In this document: positions 13,704 through 17,507 of the stretch, piece after piece | How positions within the stretch are numbered: the first letter of the stretch is position 1 | How the letters are laid out: each line of letters opens with the position of its first letter | NCBI GenBank assembly: GCA_002501085.1 | Contig: DLRL01000050.1 | Coordinates: 1-17,507, forward strand | Reading direction: 5' to 3' | DNA: 17,507 bases | Source: Gemmatimonadales bacterium UBA7889 | GTDB lineage: Bacteria > Gemmatimonadota > Gemmatimonadetes > Longimicrobiales > Gaopeijiaceae | Program-made: the position numbers and the translations under genes | The notes under the pieces: model-generated | What the model saw: the letters and a program-made list of their open reading frames with translations, nothing else | Told to the model about the DNA's origin: nothing | Database searches by the model: none

Positions 13704-14525
13704 CTAATAAACGTAGGCAATACCTGTTTTCAGCGTGGTATCCAGAGCCGAGGTACCGTCCGGCGGTCCGCTGTCGTAACGCATATTAAACGATACCGTG
13801 AGCGCTAACTTATCCGTCACGGGCGTTGCAATACGAATTTTTCCGAGCATTCGAAGATCACTAAAGTCGTTATATGCGGGTTGCATGTATGTCGTAGACG
13901 TAATCACAAAATCTTCAGTCGGTACCACGCGCAGCGTGAGAAAACTGCTCCATCTGACTGTATTCGTATTATCCGGGTGTACTGCATCTTCCGGGAGATT
14001 TAGGGCCTCGTGTTCGAGAACAATGGAAGCACCCATGCCGAATTCTCCCCACTCTCCGCTTGCGAATGAGGTCCGACCTCCTCCACCGAGGACCATTCTG
14101 AAGTCGAGCCGCTGAGACCTGTCATAGTTCAATTGGCCGAACCACTCAGGTGAGATTCGCCTGTTGTAGAGGTAGGTCTTGCGGTAATGCAACAGTCCTG
14201 ACGATGCAAAACGGCTTCGTCCTAAAAGTCCAAGCCCTCCATTCCCAACCACCAGTGTTGTTGACAAGTCGTCGACGTGGAATAGGCGAGCATTTAGTCC
14301 AAGTTGAATGAAATCCACATTTCCTGTCCGGACAGTCACATTGCTACCGATAGAGCCTGAATACCCCATCGGTGGATCTTCAGTCCGGAGCGCTTCGATA
14401 TCCACTTGTGCAGCAATCTGTGCAGGAAAAGCGACAGTAAATGCGATGAACAACGAAAAGAGGTGCCGGCGAAGAGGAATAAGATGCAGGCCCAAGCTCA
14501 TAGAGTACTCGCAGAAATCCCTCAT
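13704..14525 (-). CDS. DUF481-type outer-membrane beta-barrel protein (YdiY-like)
   Basis: The 273-residue protein has a signal peptide (about 39 residues; alternative ATG at residue 9 gives a shorter signal, cleavage likely at QIAA-QVD). About ten amphipathic beta strands follow, and the protein ends in Tyr-Val-Tyr, a usual barrel C-terminus. GYSGSIGSNVTVRTGNVDFI (54-73) resembles the 'GWxGs...l..sGN....' opening of DUF481 proteins (putative salt-induced outer-membrane proteins of the YdiY type), and alternating strands follow (for example FRMVLGGGGR, GEFGMGASIVLEHEAL). The family's role is not settled; an outer-membrane role is well supported by the barrel pattern. Neither start codon (14525 or 14501) has a good ribosome site. 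It converges with the sulfatase, with only 8 bp between the stops and no room for a terminator. Confidence 0.8.
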   Translation of the reverse strand: MRDFCEYSMSLGLHLIPLRRHLFSLFIAFTVAFPAQIAAQVDIEALRTEDPPMGYSGSIGSNVTVRTGNVDFIQLGLNARLFHVDDLSTTLVVGNGGLGLLGRSRFASSGLLHYRKTYLYNRRISPEWFGQLNYDRSQRLDFRMVLGGGGRTSFASGEWGEFGMGASIVLEHEALNLPEDAVHPDNTNTVRWSSFLTLRVVPTEDFVITSTTYMQPAYNDFSDLRMLGKIRIATPVTDKLALTVSFNMRYDSGPPDGTSALDTTLKTGIAYVY

Positions 14526-14586
14526 CCGGGGAATGTGGATAGCGGTAACCTAAGCATGGATGGTTATGTGAGTAGAGCCTCTAGTC

Positions 14587-14638
14587 CTGAACGGGAACAC
14601 ACCTAAGTAAATGACGTTGATCTGATGTTCTCGTTCAG
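14587..14638. repeat. 13-bp interrupted inverted repeat in the DUF481 leader
   Basis: CTGAACGGGAACA (14587-14599) and TGTTCTCGTTCAG (14626-14638) are inverted copies matching at 12 of 13 positions, separated by 26 bases. The remaining position is a G-U wobble in a plus-strand RNA. The repeat lies between the WQP lipoprotein (ends 14690) and the DUF481 gene (starts 14525), so on the minus strand it is in the leader of DUF481. It could be a regulator site or an RNA stem. Confidence 0.5.
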
Positions 14639-14689
14639 CAGTGATTTAGTCACCGCGTCATCTTGCAAGTAACGGGCCTGATCACCCGG

Positions 14690-15139
14690 TCAGCCGCCAG
14701 AAAGAGTCGAGAGGAGGAGGACAAAGAGAGTGGAAGCCAGTGCGACGCCACCCGCGAGTACACCAGTTCGTACAGCGTCCGTTTCCTGGACTTCGATTGT
14801 GCGAACATCCCCAAGTACAACTCTGGCTACCGGACCGGCGTCTGTGGTACCGACGATCATACCGTTGGCCACCGTGGGATTGCTAAGTACCAGTTCACTT
14901 TCGTCTCTGAGCGCTACACGATCCAGGTTAGGACTAGCCTCCTCGACTACACGAGCTTGCGTTGTGACGCGCACACGTGAGGGTTGTTCCATCTCGATCA
15001 CCTCTTGTGGGCTCACAGTTCGAGGCTGCCAAGTCGAGCATCCACTCAACTGTAGACTGAGCAAGAGGAGTAGCAACGTGTGGGATCTTAACCGGACTAT
15101 GGTTTCCATTGGCGACCCATACTTGCAGAAGGTTTTCAT
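14690..15139 (-). CDS. Small 'WQP' lipoprotein with C-terminal membrane helix, copy B
   Basis: This is a 149-residue paralogue of the lipoprotein at 1554-1961. The signal is Leu-rich and ends LSGC, followed by STWQPRTVSPQEVIEMEQPS, then an acidic section with RDESELVLSNP and GDVRTIEVQETD, and a final hydrophobic segment (about 128-146; GVLAGGVALASTLFVLLLS). No named family is recognised. The start at 15139 (MKTFCKYG) is chosen because its ATG overlaps the TAA stop of the CocE-type gene (TAATG), the mark of translational coupling; neither it nor the next ATG (METIVRL, at 15109) has a clear ribosome site. The frame opens further upstream (15220), inside the hydrolase gene. It probably acts at the envelope; coupling suggests a stoichiometric link with the hydrolase. 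Confidence 0.8.
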   Translation of the reverse strand: MKTFCKYGSPMETIVRLRSHTLLLLLLSLQLSGCSTWQPRTVSPQEVIEMEQPSRVRVTTQARVVEEASPNLDRVALRDESELVLSNPTVANGMIVGTTDAGPVARVVLGDVRTIEVQETDAVRTGVLAGGVALASTLFVLLLSTLSGG

Positions 15140-17238
15140 TATGAAAGGGGGATTACGGGTAATTCGATCCGAGACTGATAAACGGTCCCTCGGTGTAAGG
15201 TAAGCGTTGTGGCCGAGCATTGCTCAGCAACGCCGGTAGCGCAGAGACCTGGGTGCAACTCGAAGTTGCCCGCGTCTGCTCCAGCTATAGAGATTCGAAT
15301 ACGATGCCCTTCAGTGAAGACCCAACTCGTGGGTTGAAGATCAAAGCGGAGGTTAACAATATGGTCATCCGCAAACGCATTCGCGTCATAATCTCCGGCC
15401 CGAAATCCATGCCATGGAAGTTCAGGACGTACAGGTTGGAGGCCTTGGGTTTGTAGTTCGGGATCCTGCATTATGTGGAATCCAGCTCTTAGTTGACCTT
15501 CCGTTATGTAGTTCGCTGTCCCGTCTGGTGCTACGTCACTCAGATACACAAATACGTCCGCATCAGGTTGATTCGCACTCACCCAGAGATCTACTACTGG
15601 ATGGCCTGTGACCTCTAACTCGGTGTCCAGTGGCTCTGTTTCATAAAATATCGTTTGTTTATCTAACTCTGTTCGAACCATGAGCGAGTCTGGAGATCGC
15701 ATCAAAATCCAGCGGTTTGTGGCGTTGGAACCGAAGTTTGCAGTATGCTCAAAATCCACGTTGTAGTGATCCAATCCAGGCTCACCTATATCAGCCCCGA
15801 GTGATCCAGATGGTCCAAGGTGCAGTGACTGAATTTCTTGTCTTTCCAGCGGCCAACCTTTTTCATGACGCCAACCGCGGTTCATGACATAGAGGAGCAC
15901 CGGATCCTCCTCTGAGACCCCAGTATCGATCCCCTTGAGGCACCAGTCGAAGAAGCGGATCTCTTCAAGTACAACATCGGATGCTAGGTCTCCATCGTAG
16001 CCGAGTAATTCTTGGTAGGGTGGAGTTACACCTTCGGGCACATGGAAACGGGGTCCGATCATCATTCGCATTCCCGAACCTTGTTCCATAGAGCTGAAAA
16101 GTTTTGTCGTGCCCTTCAGGAAACCATCGAACCACCCACCCAGGTTTAGTACAGATACACCCGATGCGGCTACCCTTTCAAGCATTGCCCCTGGGCTGGT
16201 ATCAGTGAAGGAGAGAGTGTCCGTCCCAAAGGCTTGGACTGCATCTGAGAAGCGCATGTCGGGCTCAAGCAAGCGTCGGCCTAAGACATTGCCCTTATGT
16301 TCATTGACGGCCCTAGCCAAGTAATGTTGTTCTCGAAACTGTCCGTCTGGGTAGATGAGTTCGTCGTCGTCGGTGAAAAGCGTGACATCGCCGGTGGATG
16401 CGAGTGGGATTTCATCGATCCATCGTCCGTCTCCGTCTTCATCCACGACTGGTGCTACCGGGAAGAATCCATTGTCAGGATCATTCTTGCTGAGATTAAA
16501 CGCCTGGAGGTGATCACTATACTCTGAGAGCCATCGAGTCGTGGTTATTCCACCGGGTCTAGTTCCTTCAGTATAGGTATCAAACATGATGACGCCCGGT
16601 GCGATGCACTGAAGCCCTTCAGGCGCTTGGCTCGCGGTGGCGTATTGGCTCCAGGCCACGTAGGACTGTCCCCTCATTCCCACAGACCCGTCCGACCACG
16701 GTTGGCTGGTGATCCAATTCACGATCTCAGCTCCGTCTGATCCGAGTCTAGGCATGAGAGGTGTTTGGCTTCCAAACGAAGCTCCGGTTCCTCTCATATC
16801 GACTACGACGTAAGCGTACCCTAAGCCGATCATGGTGCGTACAGGTTGCGACAGAGATCGGTCGAAGACTGCTTCCTTGAGTCCTGTACGCCAACGGAGG
16901 CCTATCCTCTCCCATAAAGCCATACCCGGCAAAGCGAAGGCGCGGTTATATGGCGTGTACTCTAGGATCGTCGGGAAGCTTGTTGTGAGTGATCCGCTGT
17001 CATCTGCCGCGTCTTCAGGAACGAAAATGTCTACCGCCAGGTCAGTCCCATCCTCCAGGCGGACGAAGCGGCTCTCCTTTTGAAACGAGAGAAATTCTGC
17101 AGTTACATCATAATCCGCATCAAAAAAAGAACTGACGAGTGTGGTCAGGGGGGGTGGATCAGACGTTCGGTTCGCCACTAAACTGGCTATTGCCAAGACC
17201 AGCGCCGTTAGGATTCCGAGGGTTATGGTTTTACGCAT
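15139..17238 (-). CDS. CocE/NonD-family serine hydrolase (X-Pro dipeptidyl-peptidase S15-like)
   Basis: Exported alpha/beta hydrolase of 699 residues with an N-terminal signal or anchor (about 1-23). The triad expected for the cocaine-esterase/NonD and S15 peptidase group is visible: Ser192 in VGMRGQSYVAWSQ (GxSY), Asp371 in GGWFDGFLKG, and His399 in MMIGPRFHVPEG. VVDMRGTGASFG (145-156) precedes the nucleophile, and DEDGDGRWIDEIP (266-278) resembles a calcium-binding acidic loop. The C-terminal third forms the jelly-roll domain of the family (PVVDLWVSANQPDADVFVYL). The NonD group hydrolyses esters or dipeptides; the substrate here cannot be read. The ATG at 17238 has no clear ribosome site. 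The stop overlaps the start of the downstream WQP lipoprotein. An unrecognised gene ending at 17345 lies 106 bp upstream. Confidence 0.9.
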   Translation of the reverse strand: MRKTITLGILTALVLAIASLVANRTSDPPPLTTLVSSFFDADYDVTAEFLSFQKESRFVRLEDGTDLAVDIFVPEDAADDSGSLTTSFPTILEYTPYNRAFALPGMALWERIGLRWRTGLKEAVFDRSLSQPVRTMIGLGYAYVVVDMRGTGASFGSQTPLMPRLGSDGAEIVNWITSQPWSDGSVGMRGQSYVAWSQYATASQAPEGLQCIAPGVIMFDTYTEGTRPGGITTTRWLSEYSDHLQAFNLSKNDPDNGFFPVAPVVDEDGDGRWIDEIPLASTGDVTLFTDDDELIYPDGQFREQHYLARAVNEHKGNVLGRRLLEPDMRFSDAVQAFGTDTLSFTDTSPGAMLERVAASGVSVLNLGGWFDGFLKGTTKLFSSMEQGSGMRMMIGPRFHVPEGVTPPYQELLGYDGDLASDVVLEEIRFFDWCLKGIDTGVSEEDPVLLYVMNRGWRHEKGWPLERQEIQSLHLGPSGSLGADIGEPGLDHYNVDFEHTANFGSNATNRWILMRSPDSLMVRTELDKQTIFYETEPLDTELEVTGHPVVDLWVSANQPDADVFVYLSDVAPDGTANYITEGQLRAGFHIMQDPELQTQGLQPVRPELPWHGFRAGDYDANAFADDHIVNLRFDLQPTSWVFTEGHRIRISIAGADAGNFELHPGLCATGVAEQCSATTLTLHRGTVYQSRIELPVIPLS

Positions 17239-17344
17239 TTCGTGGGGTTGATAGTTGTGCGTTCAAGGGTCGAGTTAGGGACGGGTGAGCAGATTGGGGT
17301 CGGAGTATGAGGTGGGCAAGATGCTAAAGCAGCACAGTTCGATA

Positions 17345-17506
17345 TTAGCACACCCCGATAAATTCCAGTCCATTATCTGCGTCGGCTTCGTTCTCCGCGT
17401 CTTGTTCCGCCAGTAAAGAAAGAAAATCCGAAACCAACTCCGAGGCTACTGTTGGCGGCTCTACCGGAAGACCGGAAGTCATGATAGAAGAAGCCACTCG
17501 CTCGTA
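17345..17506 (-). CDS. C-terminal end of an unrecognised protein (truncated by window edge)
   Basis: On the minus strand the last 53 codons before a TAA at 17345-17347 form an open frame that runs off the window: Tyr-Glu-Arg-Val-Ala-Ser-Ser-Ile, then SGLPVEPPTVASELVSDFL, an acidic run (AEQDAENEADADN) and the ending GLEFIGVC. The composition is protein-like but no family is recognisable. It lies 106 bp upstream of the CocE-type gene on the same strand and may share its transcript. The complete gene is needed for a call. Confidence 0.45.
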   Translation of the reverse strand, partial: YERVASSIMTSGLPVEPPTVASELVSDFLSLLAEQDAENEADADNGLEFIGVC

Positions 17507-17507
17507 A

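Noticed and set aside
14526..14689. RNA gene (tRNA or riboswitch) in the leader of the DUF481 gene
   Set aside because: No cloverleaf, anticodon stem or known riboswitch core could be traced; only the inverted repeat stands out.
1..17507. Defence system, phage or mobile element in the window
   Set aside because: No transposase, integrase, nuclease, methylase, CRISPR repeat or attachment-site duplication could be recognised; most genes fit an envelope and nutrient-scavenging set.

Overview
The window reads as accessory chromosome of a Gram-negative, peptide- and polysaccharide-scavenging heterotroph. The lineage is an inference: the mix of a RagB/SusD protein, secreted S9 and CocE-type hydrolases, a lipoprotein sulfatase, a PQQ sugar dehydrogenase, a Tat-signal aldo/keto reductase, a TonB-plug-like lipoprotein and YwqK/MORN-like secreted proteins is one I associate with (marine) Gemmatimonadota, less likely Bacteroidota. 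Most products carry a signal peptide, lipobox, Tat signal or membrane helices. I see no tRNA, rRNA, CRISPR array, insertion sequence, integrase or phage gene.

Layout. Positions 3-887 (+) hold the C-terminal part of a SusD-like protein, followed by a strong hairpin (958-991). A minus-strand run follows: a polytopic membrane protein (2055-3320), a small lipoprotein of the 'WQP' type (1554-1961) and a TonB-plug-like lipoprotein (1033-1485). A secreted YwqK-like protein (3566-3994, +) is divergent from it. Next on the minus strand come a large secreted S9 peptidase (5982-8735), a polyprenol/dolichol-kinase-like membrane enzyme (5103-5804) and an MscS channel (4023-4988). A plus-strand pair follows: a truncated BKACE-type gene with a signal sequence (9007-9387) and a second YwqK-like lipoprotein (9457-9900). 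A minus-strand pair (PQQ-type sugar dehydrogenase 10907-12052, aldo/keto reductase 9942-10862) is divergent from a sulfatase (12181-13695, +). The sulfatase converges, 8 bp apart, on a DUF481-type outer-membrane protein (13704-14525, -). The right end holds a CocE/NonD hydrolase (15139-17238, -) whose stop overlaps the start of a second 'WQP' lipoprotein (14690-15139, -), and then the C-terminal end of an unrecognised minus-strand gene at the window edge.

How the genes may work together (inference). The S9 peptidase and CocE/NonD hydrolase would cut peptides or esters outside the cytoplasm. The sulfatase and sugar dehydrogenase could act on sulfated or oxidisable sugars. SusD binds glycan or peptide at the outer membrane for import with a SusC partner presumed to lie outside the window.

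I found no convincing new defence or mobile system. The signals most worth a second look are: the aldo/keto reductase lacking both the catalytic Tyr and His; the exported-looking, truncated BKACE; two lipoprotein families each present twice in this window (WQP type and YwqK type); the TAATG coupling of the CocE hydrolase to a WQP lipoprotein; an ideal Shine-Dalgarno placed before a CTG codon in the sugar dehydrogenase; and a 13-bp interrupted inverted repeat upstream of the DUF481 gene.
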